Below the pieces are notes generated by a model. That model did no database searches, was not told the DNA's origin, and worked only from the letters and a program-made list of their open reading frames with translations. This document shows, one piece after another, positions 8,339-14,882 of a stretch of 28,353 bases of DNA. The DNA is from GCA-020352575 sp041635475. Lineage in GTDB: Bacteria; Actinomycetota; Acidimicrobiia; Spongiisociales; JAENVV01. Made by a program: the position numbers and the translations under genes. The DNA is taken from positions 1 to 28,353 of the forward strand of contig JBFKVA010000024.1 of assembly GCA_041635475.1 (NCBI GenBank), given 5' to 3'. How positions within the stretch are numbered: position 1 is the first letter of the stretch; every line of letters starts with the position of its first letter.

Positions 8339-8437
8339 GGCGCGCGAATAGCGCGCGATCTGGCCCACGGTTCGGGCGCGCGCTGGAACCCAGGGTTGAG
8401 GCGCGCGAATAGCGCGCGATCTGGCCCACGGTTCGGG
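8316..8437. repeat. two perfect 61-bp tandem direct repeats
   Basis: Copies at 8316-8376 and 8377-8437 are identical and directly abutting. Each copy contains a short hairpin (GCGCGC-GAATA-GCGCGC at 8340-8356 in copy 1) nested between an outer inverted pair GAACC (8325-8329) and GGTTC (8369-8373). The first copy begins inside leuD and supplies its last codons and stop. This looks like a REP-like or miniature dispersed element rather than a CRISPR, because there is no spacer. I saw no further copy in the window. Confidence 0.85.
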
Positions 8438-8475
8438 ATCGCGGGGCGCGTGCCGACCCACGGATCTCCCTCATC

Positions 8476-8503
8476 TTGCGCTTTGTGGGGCTGCTGCCAT
8501 ACT
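8476..8503 (+). promoter_or_regulatory. putative promoter of the cimA leader
   Basis: A -35-like TTGCGC (8476-8481) is separated by 16 bp from a -10-like CATACT (8498-8503). Transcription would start close to the leader-peptide ATG at 8512, so that peptide may be translated from a leaderless 5' end, as many genes here seem to be. Boxes assigned by eye. Confidence 0.4.
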
Positions 8504-8511
8504 CGTACGTG

Positions 8512-8547
8512 ATGCAGTACGCAGCCTTCATCACCATTATTGGATAG
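8512..8547 (+). CDS. putative isoleucine leader peptide (attenuator) of cimA
   Basis: The 11-codon ORF MQYAAFITIIG ends at TAG 8545-8547. Three of its last five codons encode isoleucine (ATC, ATT, ATT); ATT is unusual in this GC-rich window, where Ile is nearly always ATC. It lies directly downstream of a promoter-like sequence and 29 nt upstream of a terminator-like hairpin, in front of cimA, the committed enzyme of a pyruvate-to-isoleucine route. This is the architecture of ribosome-mediated attenuation: stalling on Ile codons when Ile-tRNA is scarce would favour read-through into cimA. Function is inferred from sequence layout only. Confidence 0.6.
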   Translation: MQYAAFITIIG

Positions 8548-8564
8548 TCGGCGCCACCACGACC

Positions 8565-8581
8565 GGTGAGCGTCCTCGACC
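8565..8581 (+). promoter_or_regulatory. possible antiterminator stem of the cimA attenuator
   Basis: GGTGAG (8565-8570) can pair with CTC(G)ACC (8575-8581, one bulged base) across a 4-nt loop. This pairing uses bases that also belong to the 5' arm of the downstream terminator hairpin, so the two structures exclude each other. The stem is short and the assignment is tentative. Confidence 0.3.
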
Positions 8582-8604
8582 CTCTGCCCGGCAGGGGGTC
8601 GTTT
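8577..8604 (+). terminator. attenuator-type hairpin upstream of cimA
   Basis: CGACCCTCTG (8577-8586) pairs with CAGGGGGTCG (8592-8601) over a 5-nt loop: 10 base pairs including one U-G wobble, followed by TTT. It lies between the leader peptide and the cimA ribosome-binding site, where an attenuation terminator is expected. The U run is short, as is common in high-GC actinobacteria. Confidence 0.6.
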
Positions 8605-8622
8605 CACGTCCGGAGAGACACC

Positions 8623-10182
8623 ATGACCGTCGAGATCTACGACACCACGTTGCGGGACGGGTCCCAGCAGGAGGGGATCAGCCTCACCGTCGGCGACAAG
8701 CTGCGCATTGCCGCCCTCCTTGACGACCTCGGGGTCTCGTTCATCGAGGGCGGATGGCCGGGCGCCAACCGCAAGGACACCGAGTTCTTCAAACGAGCCC
8801 AGACCGAGCTCAACCTCCGCAACGCCACGCTCACCGCGTTCGGCTCCACGCGCCGCCCCCGGGCCACCGTCGACACGGACAGCCAGTTGCGCGCCCTTCT
8901 CGATGCTGGGACCGAGCACCTCTGCATCGTGGGCAAGGCCTGGGACTACCACGTCGAGGAGGCCCTCCGTACCGACCTCGACGACGGGATCAGGATGGTG
9001 GGAGAGTCCGTCGAGTATCTCACCGGTCGGGGACACAAGGTGTTCTTCGACGCCGAGCACTTCTTCGACGGCTTCCGCGACAACCCAGAGTTCGCCCTCG
9101 GCGCGCTTCGGGCTGCCGCCGAAGCCGGCGCCGAGCGGCTCGTGTTGTGTGACACGAACGGTGGCACGCTGCCGAGTGCGATCCTGCGGGCCATCGAGGC
9201 GGTGCGCGGCGAACTCCCCGGCCAGGCGATCGGGGTCCATTTCCACAACGACGCCGGGACCGCGGTGGCCAGCTCCCTCATCGCGATCGACGCCGGAGTG
9301 AGGCAGGTCCAGGGATGCATCAACGGCTACGGGGAGCGCACCGGCAACACCGACCTCTCCACGCTCATCCCCGACCTGGAGCTCAAGATGGGCATGAAGG
9401 TCATCACCGGTGACCTCGGGATGCTGTCGCCCATCTCGCACCACATCGCCGAGATCGTGAACATCACCCTCGACCCCCATCGCCCGTACGTCGGTTCCTC
9501 GGCATTCACCCACAAAGCCGGACTCCACACCTCCGCCCTCGCTCGCCGGCCCGACGCCTACGAACACGAGCGCCCGTCCAAGGTCGGGAACCGGACCCGG
9601 ATGGTCGTGTCCGAACTGGCGGGCAGGGCATCGATCCTCTCCAAGGCCGCCGAGATGGGCCTCCTCATGGACGACGACGTCGCCCAGGACGTGCTCGACA
9701 CGATCAAGCGCCTCGAGCACCAGGGGTATCACTTCGAGCCCGCCGACGGGTCCTTCGAGTTGCTCGTCCGTCGAGCGATGGGCTGGAAGAACCCGTACTT
9801 CGAACTCGAGTCGTTCCGGGTGTACACGGACCGGCGGGTCGACGAGGAGGTCCTGTCCGAGGCGACGGTCAAGCTGGTCGTCGCCGGCGAGCGGCGGGTG
9901 AGCGTGGGCGAAGGGGTCGGTCCCGTCAACGCCCTCGACCGAGCGTTGCGAGGGGCGCTCATGCCCACCTTCCCCCAAGTGGCCGACCTGCGCCTCGTCG
10001 ACTACCGGGTCAGGGTCCTCGATTCGGCGGATGGCACCGCCGCCACGACCCGCGTACTCCTGGAGACCTCGGACCACGAGTCGTCGTGGGGCACGCTCGG
10101 GGTCCATGAGAACGTCATCGAGGCGTCATGGGAGGCGCTCATCGAAGGCATCCTCGTGGGGCTGCTGCGACACCCCGACTGA
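8623..10182 (+). CDS. cimA: (R)-citramalate synthase
   Basis: 519 aa LeuA/HMGL-family enzyme that condenses acetyl-CoA with pyruvate to citramalate, the entry of the threonine-independent isoleucine pathway. The N-terminus has the family catalytic motif YDTTLRDGSQQEGISLT. The segment IEGGWPGANRKDTEFF is characteristic of the CimA/TIGR00977 branch rather than of LeuA. The metal-binding HFHNDAGTAVA and GCINGYGERTGNTDL follow, then a C-terminal LeuA-type allosteric dimer domain (from about residue 380). ATG 8623 is chosen over the in-frame GTG 8566 because GGAGAG precedes it by 5 nt and because the GTG would put the attenuator hairpin inside the coding region. LeuCD just upstream can catalyse the next step. 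Confidence 0.93.
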   Translation: MTVEIYDTTLRDGSQQEGISLTVGDKLRIAALLDDLGVSFIEGGWPGANRKDTEFFKRAQTELNLRNATLTAFGSTRRPRATVDTDSQLRALLDAGTEHLCIVGKAWDYHVEEALRTDLDDGIRMVGESVEYLTGRGHKVFFDAEHFFDGFRDNPEFALGALRAAAEAGAERLVLCDTNGGTLPSAILRAIEAVRGELPGQAIGVHFHNDAGTAVASSLIAIDAGVRQVQGCINGYGERTGNTDLSTLIPDLELKMGMKVITGDLGMLSPISHHIAEIVNITLDPHRPYVGSSAFTHKAGLHTSALARRPDAYEHERPSKVGNRTRMVVSELAGRASILSKAAEMGLLMDDDVAQDVLDTIKRLEHQGYHFEPADGSFELLVRRAMGWKNPYFELESFRVYTDRRVDEEVLSEATVKLVVAGERRVSVGEGVGPVNALDRALRGALMPTFPQVADLRLVDYRVRVLDSADGTAATTRVLLETSDHESSWGTLGVHENVIEASWEALIEGILVGLLRHPD

Positions 10183-10186
10183 GGCA

Positions 10187-10918
10187 TCACACCGACAGGC
10201 TCATGCCTCCGTCGACGATGAGCACCTGGCCGGTGATGTACGACGCCATGGGAGAGGCGAGGAACACCGTCGCATGGGCCATGTCGGCGGGCGTCCCCCA
10301 CCGCCCGAGCGGCGTTCGTTCGATCGACGCCGCCTGCAAGGCCGGGTCCTGCATCGGCCCGGTGAGCCGGGTGGCCACGTAGCCCGGTGCAACGCCGTTG
10401 ACCCGGATGCCGCGGGGCCCCCACGCCACGGCCAGCGAGGTGGTGAGCGAGCGGACCGCTCCCTTGGAGGCCGAGTAGGCGGGGTTGAACGGGGTTGCCC
10501 GAAACGCCGCCACCGAAGCGATGTTGACGATCGATCCCCCGGTGGCAGCCAGGGCATCCCGGAGGCGCACACACACCGCCATGAGGCCATTGAGGTTGAC
10601 GTCGACCACCGCCCGGAACGTCTCCATCTCGAACTCCCGCTTGCCGAACACGACCGCGCCGGCGTTGTTGACGAGAACGTCCACCTCATCCAGGCCCGCT
10701 CCCAGGGCGGACACCGAATCGGGGTCGGTCACATCGAGGCGGTGGTAGGTGAAACCCTCCAGGTCTGACCCCGCCATCCCCGCGTATGCCGCGCCATCGC
10801 TCCTCGTGCCCGTGACATGGACCCGGGCCCCGCGGTCTGCGAACGCCCGGGCAATCCCGTTCCCGATGCCGGCGGTTCCCCCGGTCACCACCACGGTCTT
10901 GCCGGTGAAGTCCATCAT
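10187..10918 (-). CDS. short-chain dehydrogenase/reductase (classical SDR)
   Basis: 243 aa Rossmann-fold oxidoreductase. Cofactor motif TGGTAGIG at 12-19, NNAG at 84-87, catalytic Ser135, Tyr148 and Lys152 (YSASK), and the C-terminal VDGG. Thr-Gly-Thr-Arg at the end of beta strand 2 (near 36-39) hints at NADP(H), by family rules. The substrate is unknown. The first of two adjacent ATGs (10918 and 10915) is annotated because TAGCGT lies 6 nt before it. It is divergent from the PAS-GGDEF-EAL gene and ends 4 bp from cimA in convergent orientation. Confidence 0.88.
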   Translation of the reverse strand: MMDFTGKTVVVTGGTAGIGNGIARAFADRGARVHVTGTRSDGAAYAGMAGSDLEGFTYHRLDVTDPDSVSALGAGLDEVDVLVNNAGAVVFGKREFEMETFRAVVDVNLNGLMAVCVRLRDALAATGGSIVNIASVAAFRATPFNPAYSASKGAVRSLTTSLAVAWGPRGIRVNGVAPGYVATRLTGPMQDPALQAASIERTPLGRWGTPADMAHATVFLASPMASYITGQVLIVDGGMSLSV

Positions 10919-10924
10919 CAGGCC

Positions 10925-10930
10925 ACGCTA
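10925..10930 (-). promoter_or_regulatory. putative -10 box (TAGCGT) of leaderless SDR gene
   Basis: On the minus strand TAGCGT ends 6 nt before the ATG at 10918. No Shine-Dalgarno is visible. It faces the divergent -10-like box at 10961-10966 across 30 bp. Confidence 0.5.
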
Positions 10931-10960
10931 CCGGACCTCGGCCGGGAGCCACTCGCTCGC

Positions 10961-10966
10961 TATGCT
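10961..10966 (+). promoter_or_regulatory. putative -10 box (TATGCT) of leaderless GGDEF-EAL gene
   Basis: TATGCT ends 7 nt before the GTG at 10974. There is no ribosome-binding site, which supports that GTG as the start of a leaderless message. Confidence 0.5.
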
Positions 10967-10973
10967 CGGCGGC

Positions 10974-12665
10974 GTGGCAGATGCTGCCAGACACCCTTTG
11001 TGGAATCCGCCGGGCATGCCCCCTGTGCTCCTCGAGCACATCCTGGCGACGATCGGGGAGGGCGTGACCGTCCACGATGCCAACTCACGGCTGGTCGGCC
11101 ACAACCGGGCCGCGGAGATCATCCTCGGGCTCACCGCCGACGAGATGAAGGCACCGTTTCGGCTGCCGCCGCCGGCGGCCGCCCAGTGGGAGAACGGGGA
11201 GCGGGTCCGCCCGGACGAGCTTCCGGCCTCGGTCGCCCTCCGCACCGGCGTGCCCGTGGAGCACGTGCTGATACGAATCACGAGGCGCGACGGATTGACA
11301 CGTTGGATCAGGGGCACGGCCCGGCCGTTGATCATCGCCGGGGACCAGATGGCTGTGAGCACGTTCGCCGACGTGACGGATCTCCGCCTCAGCCAGGACG
11401 ACGTGTGGCATCTCGCCCACCGCGACCCGCTCACCGGTCTGGTCACTCGGCTCAAGCTCGAGCAGCTGTGCGAGGCAGCGGTGGAGCGCGCCGTGGGGGA
11501 CGCCACCCGAGTGGCGATCATCGCTCTCGGACTTGACCACTTCTCCCTCCTCAACCAACGTCTCGGAGCGCTCGCCGGAGACGAGGTCCTGGTCCAGTCG
11601 AGCGAGCGGCTCAGCCGGGCCATGCGGCCCAACGCGGCGCTCGCCCGGATAGGCAGCGACCAGTTCGGAGTCCTCGTCGAGAAGGCCGGGGACGACGCGG
11701 ACCTGGCCGCGCTCGCGTTGGAGCTGCGAGCCCTCGCCGAAGAACCCCTCACCGTTGGCGGCACCACCTACATCCCATCGGTGTCGGTCGGGGTCGCCTC
11801 GTTCCCCACCGACGCCGCCACCCACGGCGACCTCCTCATCGCGGCGCAAGGGGCACTCGACGAGGCCAAACGGCAGGAGCGAGGTTCCGTGCTCTTCTTC
11901 CACGACTTCTCCTCCGACCTCGGCGTTCACTACGCGGTCCAACAGGGAATACGCCGGGCGATCGACCTCGGCTCGGTGCGACTGTGGTACCAGCGCGTCG
12001 TCACGGTCAACTCCCGGCGGGAGGCCGGGGTCGAGGCGCTCTTCAGGCTGGACGAGGCCGAGGAGTCGGGTTCGGGGATGCTCACCCCGGAGATCCTCGG
12101 CTCCCTTGGGCCGAGGATCGCCCGACATGTCCTCCGCCTCCTCATGGACGATGCCCGACGGATGCGCGACGCCGGGCAACTGCCGGACCGCATCTCGGTC
12201 AACCTCACGGCTGCCGACCTGCTCATCCCCGGCATCAAGGACGCGGCCGTCGCGGTGGCCCGCGAGCTGGCCACCATGGGATCGCAGCTCGTCGTCGAGG
12301 TGTCCGAGCAGGTCGGCCTCTCCGACCCAGCCCTCATTCGCCCCATGCTCGAGGATCTGCAGGCGGAGTCCGCCGCCATCTGCCTCGACGACTTCGGTAC
12401 GGGCACCAACTCGTTGGCGCTCCTGCGCGAGCTCCCCCTTGACTCGCTCAAACTCGATTCGTCCTTCGTCGTCGGCGCAATGTCGAACCCGATCGACCGG
12501 GCCATCATCCGGGCCGCCGTCACCCTGGCCAACGAACTCGACCTGACCGTCGTCGCCGAGGGTGTGGAGAGCGAGGAGATCCTGGACTTCGTCCGCGACC
12601 AAGGCATAGGGATGGCCCAGGGGTACTACTTCGACCGGCCGGGCCCGATCCCCGACGACTCCTAG
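10974..12665 (+). CDS. PAS-GGDEF-EAL protein, probable c-di-GMP phosphodiesterase
   Basis: 563 aa with no predicted membrane segment. A PAS-like sensor domain occupies about residues 18-138, a GGDEF domain 148-305 and an EAL domain 318-558. The GGDEF half is degenerate: the signature is GSDQF (227-231) and the first metal-binding Asp of the usual DLDxF motif is Gly (GLDHF, near 186). The EAL half keeps the expected residues: EAL (354-356), Asn410, Glu442, Asp472-Asp473, Lys493, Glu529 and Gln549. The likely role is therefore c-di-GMP hydrolysis, with the cyclase half possibly a GTP-sensing module. The start GTG 10974 follows a -10-like box; the earlier open frame is antisense to the SDR gene. 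ATG 11016 is an alternative start. Confidence 0.88.
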   Translation: MADAARHPLWNPPGMPPVLLEHILATIGEGVTVHDANSRLVGHNRAAEIILGLTADEMKAPFRLPPPAAAQWENGERVRPDELPASVALRTGVPVEHVLIRITRRDGLTRWIRGTARPLIIAGDQMAVSTFADVTDLRLSQDDVWHLAHRDPLTGLVTRLKLEQLCEAAVERAVGDATRVAIIALGLDHFSLLNQRLGALAGDEVLVQSSERLSRAMRPNAALARIGSDQFGVLVEKAGDDADLAALALELRALAEEPLTVGGTTYIPSVSVGVASFPTDAATHGDLLIAAQGALDEAKRQERGSVLFFHDFSSDLGVHYAVQQGIRRAIDLGSVRLWYQRVVTVNSRREAGVEALFRLDEAEESGSGMLTPEILGSLGPRIARHVLRLLMDDARRMRDAGQLPDRISVNLTAADLLIPGIKDAAVAVARELATMGSQLVVEVSEQVGLSDPALIRPMLEDLQAESAAICLDDFGTGTNSLALLRELPLDSLKLDSSFVVGAMSNPIDRAIIRAAVTLANELDLTVVAEGVESEEILDFVRDQGIGMAQGYYFDRPGPIPDDS

Positions 12666-13417
12666 GACGTGTGGGAGCGCATGGCGGCCAGCCATCGGTC
12701 CCGGTCGGCCACCTTCATCTGCTCGTACCCCGCGACCTTGGGATGGGGAAGGACAAGGAAGCGTTCGGCCCCGATGGCGGCCACCAACCCGTCTGCGACG
12801 TCCTCGGGTTCGAGCAGGCCGTCGACCGAGACGAGCCGCTTCGATGCGTCGGAGAGGCCCGACACCATCGGTGTGTTGACGCCCTGGGGGCACAGCACGG
12901 ACACTCCGATGGTCGGTCCGTAGTTGACGGCCACCCACTCCGCGAACGCCACGGCGGCGTGCTTCGTCACGGTGTAGGGGGCAGAGTCCGCGGACATGAG
13001 GAGGCCGGCGGCCGACGCCGTCGAGACGAGGTAGCCGGACTCGCGCTCCACCATCCGGGGAAGGAGGTGGCGGGCCGCCCACACATGGGCCATGGTGTTG
13101 ACCCGCCACATGCGGTCCCAATCGGCGTCCTCCACTTCGGCGCCTCCGCCCAGCGCGATGCCGGCGTTGGAGAAGAAGAGGTCGATGGCCCCGACCTCGG
13201 ACTCGACCCATTCGACAAGGCCGCGGATCGAAGCCTCGGACCCGACGTCCACCGCCCGGGCCGGCTGACCGGCGGCTGCGGCAGCCTCGACGGCGCCGGC
13301 CTCGTCGAGGTCGGCGAACACGACGCGGGCCCCGGCCTCGGCGAACCTCCGAGCGGCGGCCCGGCCGATCCCCGACGCGGCCCCGGTGACGACACATGTC
13401 TTTCCGTCGAGGAGCAT
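12662..13417 (-). CDS. short-chain dehydrogenase/reductase, probably NAD-dependent
   Basis: 251 aa classical SDR. TGAASGIG at 11-18, SNAG at 83-86 (usually NNAG), a catalytic Ser in STASAAG (132-138), Tyr148 and Lys152 (YTVTK). Asp36 at the end of beta strand 2 (FADLDE) is the usual marker for NAD(H). The substrate is unknown; it is clearly different in sequence from the SDR at 10187-10918. Its stop and that of the convergent GGDEF-EAL gene are both TAG within one palindromic CTAG (12662-12665). It is divergent from the PLP decarboxylase gene across 48 bp with mirrored promoter boxes, so the two could be co-regulated. Confidence 0.88.
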   Translation of the reverse strand: MLLDGKTCVVTGAASGIGRAAARRFAEAGARVVFADLDEAGAVEAAAAAGQPARAVDVGSEASIRGLVEWVESEVGAIDLFFSNAGIALGGGAEVEDADWDRMWRVNTMAHVWAARHLLPRMVERESGYLVSTASAAGLLMSADSAPYTVTKHAAVAFAEWVAVNYGPTIGVSVLCPQGVNTPMVSGLSDASKRLVSVDGLLEPEDVADGLVAAIGAERFLVLPHPKVAGYEQMKVADRDRWLAAMRSHTS

Positions 13418-13423
13418 GGCCGC

Positions 13424-13429
13424 AGCCTA
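13424..13429 (-). promoter_or_regulatory. putative -10 box (TAGGCT) of leaderless SDR gene
   Basis: TAGGCT on the minus strand ends 6 nt before the ATG at 13417. The identical hexamer serves the divergent gene at 13454-13459. Confidence 0.55.
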
Positions 13430-13453
13430 TCGGCCCATACCCAGCCGCTGACG

Positions 13454-13459
13454 TAGGCT
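13454..13459 (+). promoter_or_regulatory. putative -10 box (TAGGCT) of leaderless decarboxylase gene
   Basis: TAGGCT ends 6 nt before the ATG at 13466, mirroring the minus-strand box 24 bp away. No Shine-Dalgarno is present. Confidence 0.55.
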
Positions 13460-13465
13460 GGCGAC

Positions 13466-14881
13466 ATGACACCGGAGGAGTTCCGACGCCGTGGCAAGGA
13501 CGTCATCGACTGGATCGCCGACTACTGGGAGAGGGTCGAGGGGCTCCCGGTTCGGGCCCAGGTCGAACCCGGATGGATCAGGGCCCACCTCCCGGAGCGC
13601 GCCCCGGAGTCCGGGGAGCCCTTCGAAGCCATTCTGCGCGATCTCGACGAGGTCATCCTGCCCGGCATCACCCACTGGCAGCACCCCGGCTTCCATGCGT
13701 ACTTCAACTCCGGAGGATCAGCTCCGTCAGTCCTCGCCGAACTCGTCACCGCCGGGCTCGGCGTGCAGGGCATGCTGTGGATCACGTCACCGGCCGCCAC
13801 CGAGCTGGAAATGGTCGTCCTCGACTGGCTGGCCCACCTCCTCGCCCTCCCCGCTCACTTTCGCTCGGACGGGTCAGGGGGTGGGGTCATCCAGGACTCC
13901 GCCTCCTCCTCCACGCTGGTGGCCATCATCGCCGCCCGGGAGCGGGCCCTGGGCGGGGACGGCAACACACGAGGGCTGGCTCATGGTCCCCGGCTCCTGG
14001 CCTACTCGTCAACCCAGGCTCACTCCTCCATCGAGAAGGGCCTCCGTGCGGCCGGCCTCGGCTCCGAGGGTCTCCGATCGATCCCGGTCGACGACGCCTA
14101 CGCCTTGGACCCCACGGCCCTCCGGGCCGCCATCGCGGCCGACACGGCACGGGGCGACGTACCGACCATCGTGGTCGCCAACGTCGGCACGACCTCGTCC
14201 ACGGCCATCGACCCGGTCGGCCGGATCGGCGAGATCTGCGCGGAGTTCGGCGTGTGGCTCCACGTCGACGCCGCCCTCGCCGGGACGGCGGCGATCCTCC
14301 CCGAGATGCAGTGGCTCCACGACGGACTCGAGTACGCCGACAGCTATGTCATGAACCCCCACAAGTGGATGCTCACCAACATGGACTGCTCGGCCCTGTG
14401 GGTCCGGGAGAAGGCGGACATGCAGCGGGCCTTCTCCATCACGCCCGAGTACCTGCGCACTGCTTCGTCCGAGTCCGGATCCGTCATCGACTATCGGGAC
14501 TGGCAACTCCCCCTTGGGCGGCGCTTCCGGGCGCTCAAGCTGTGGTTCATCCTCCGGTCATTCGGGGCGGAGGGCGTGCGCGCGATCATCCGTGAGCACC
14601 TCCGACTCACCGGTTTGTTCGCGGACCTCGTCGAGGCGCACCCGGAGTTCGACGTGGTGGCACCCCATCCGGTCAACCTCGTGTGCTTTCGTCATGTCGG
14701 GGGCGACGCCGTCAACCGCCACATCATGGAGACGGTGAACGAGAGCGGCGAGGCGTTCTTCACGCACACGGTGCTCGAGGGGAAACTCACGCTCCGGCTG
14801 GCCATCGGGGCAGAACGAACCGAGGAGCGCCACGTCCGACGGGTCTGGGACCTCATCGTCGCCGCCGCCGACGCCCGCTGA
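13466..14881 (+). CDS. aromatic-L-amino-acid decarboxylase-like PLP enzyme
   Basis: 471 aa group II pyridoxal-phosphate decarboxylase. Motifs match the animal/plant aromatic amino acid decarboxylase family closely: ITHWQHPGFHAYF (68-80), SPAATELEMVVLDWL (108-122), YSSTQAHSSIEKG with the PLP-stacking His186, Thr242 in NVGTTSST, Asp268 in WLHVDAALAG (pyridine nitrogen), and the Schiff-base Lys300 in VMNPHKWML. Tyr329 (TPEYLRT) matches the catalytic-loop Tyr that distinguishes decarboxylases from aldehyde synthases, which have Phe. The likely product is an aromatic amine (tryptamine, tyramine or phenylethylamine), but substrate choice cannot be settled here. It is divergent from an SDR, which could be a partner. 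Confidence 0.9.
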   Translation: MTPEEFRRRGKDVIDWIADYWERVEGLPVRAQVEPGWIRAHLPERAPESGEPFEAILRDLDEVILPGITHWQHPGFHAYFNSGGSAPSVLAELVTAGLGVQGMLWITSPAATELEMVVLDWLAHLLALPAHFRSDGSGGGVIQDSASSSTLVAIIAARERALGGDGNTRGLAHGPRLLAYSSTQAHSSIEKGLRAAGLGSEGLRSIPVDDAYALDPTALRAAIAADTARGDVPTIVVANVGTTSSTAIDPVGRIGEICAEFGVWLHVDAALAGTAAILPEMQWLHDGLEYADSYVMNPHKWMLTNMDCSALWVREKADMQRAFSITPEYLRTASSESGSVIDYRDWQLPLGRRFRALKLWFILRSFGAEGVRAIIREHLRLTGLFADLVEAHPEFDVVAPHPVNLVCFRHVGGDAVNRHIMETVNESGEAFFTHTVLEGKLTLRLAIGAERTEERHVRRVWDLIVAAADAR

Positions 14882-14882
14882 C

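Noticed and set aside
8316..8437. Repeat pair as a CRISPR array
   Set aside because: The two 61-bp units abut with no spacer, and no cas gene is present.
8566..8622. In-frame GTG extension of cimA
   Set aside because: It would encode the attenuator hairpin as protein and lacks a ribosome-binding site, while ATG 8623 starts right at the conserved TTLRDG domain with GGAGAG upstream.
8438..8622. T-box riboswitch upstream of cimA
   Set aside because: The segment is too short, and no T-box consensus (such as TGGNACCGCG) or specifier stem is visible. The Ile-codon leader peptide explains the layout better.
8089..10107. Long minus-strand ORF (672 codons)
   Set aside because: It is antisense to cimA and the repeat, with typical shadow composition.
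10182..10209. Hairpin GAGGCAT...ATGCCTC between cimA and the SDR as a bidirectional terminator
   Set aside because: It has only 7 bp with a 14-15 nt loop, no U run, and one arm is inside the SDR coding end. It could be chance.
11085..13472. Long minus-strand ORF (795 codons)
   Set aside because: It spans antisense to the GGDEF-EAL gene and is out of frame with the real SDR gene.
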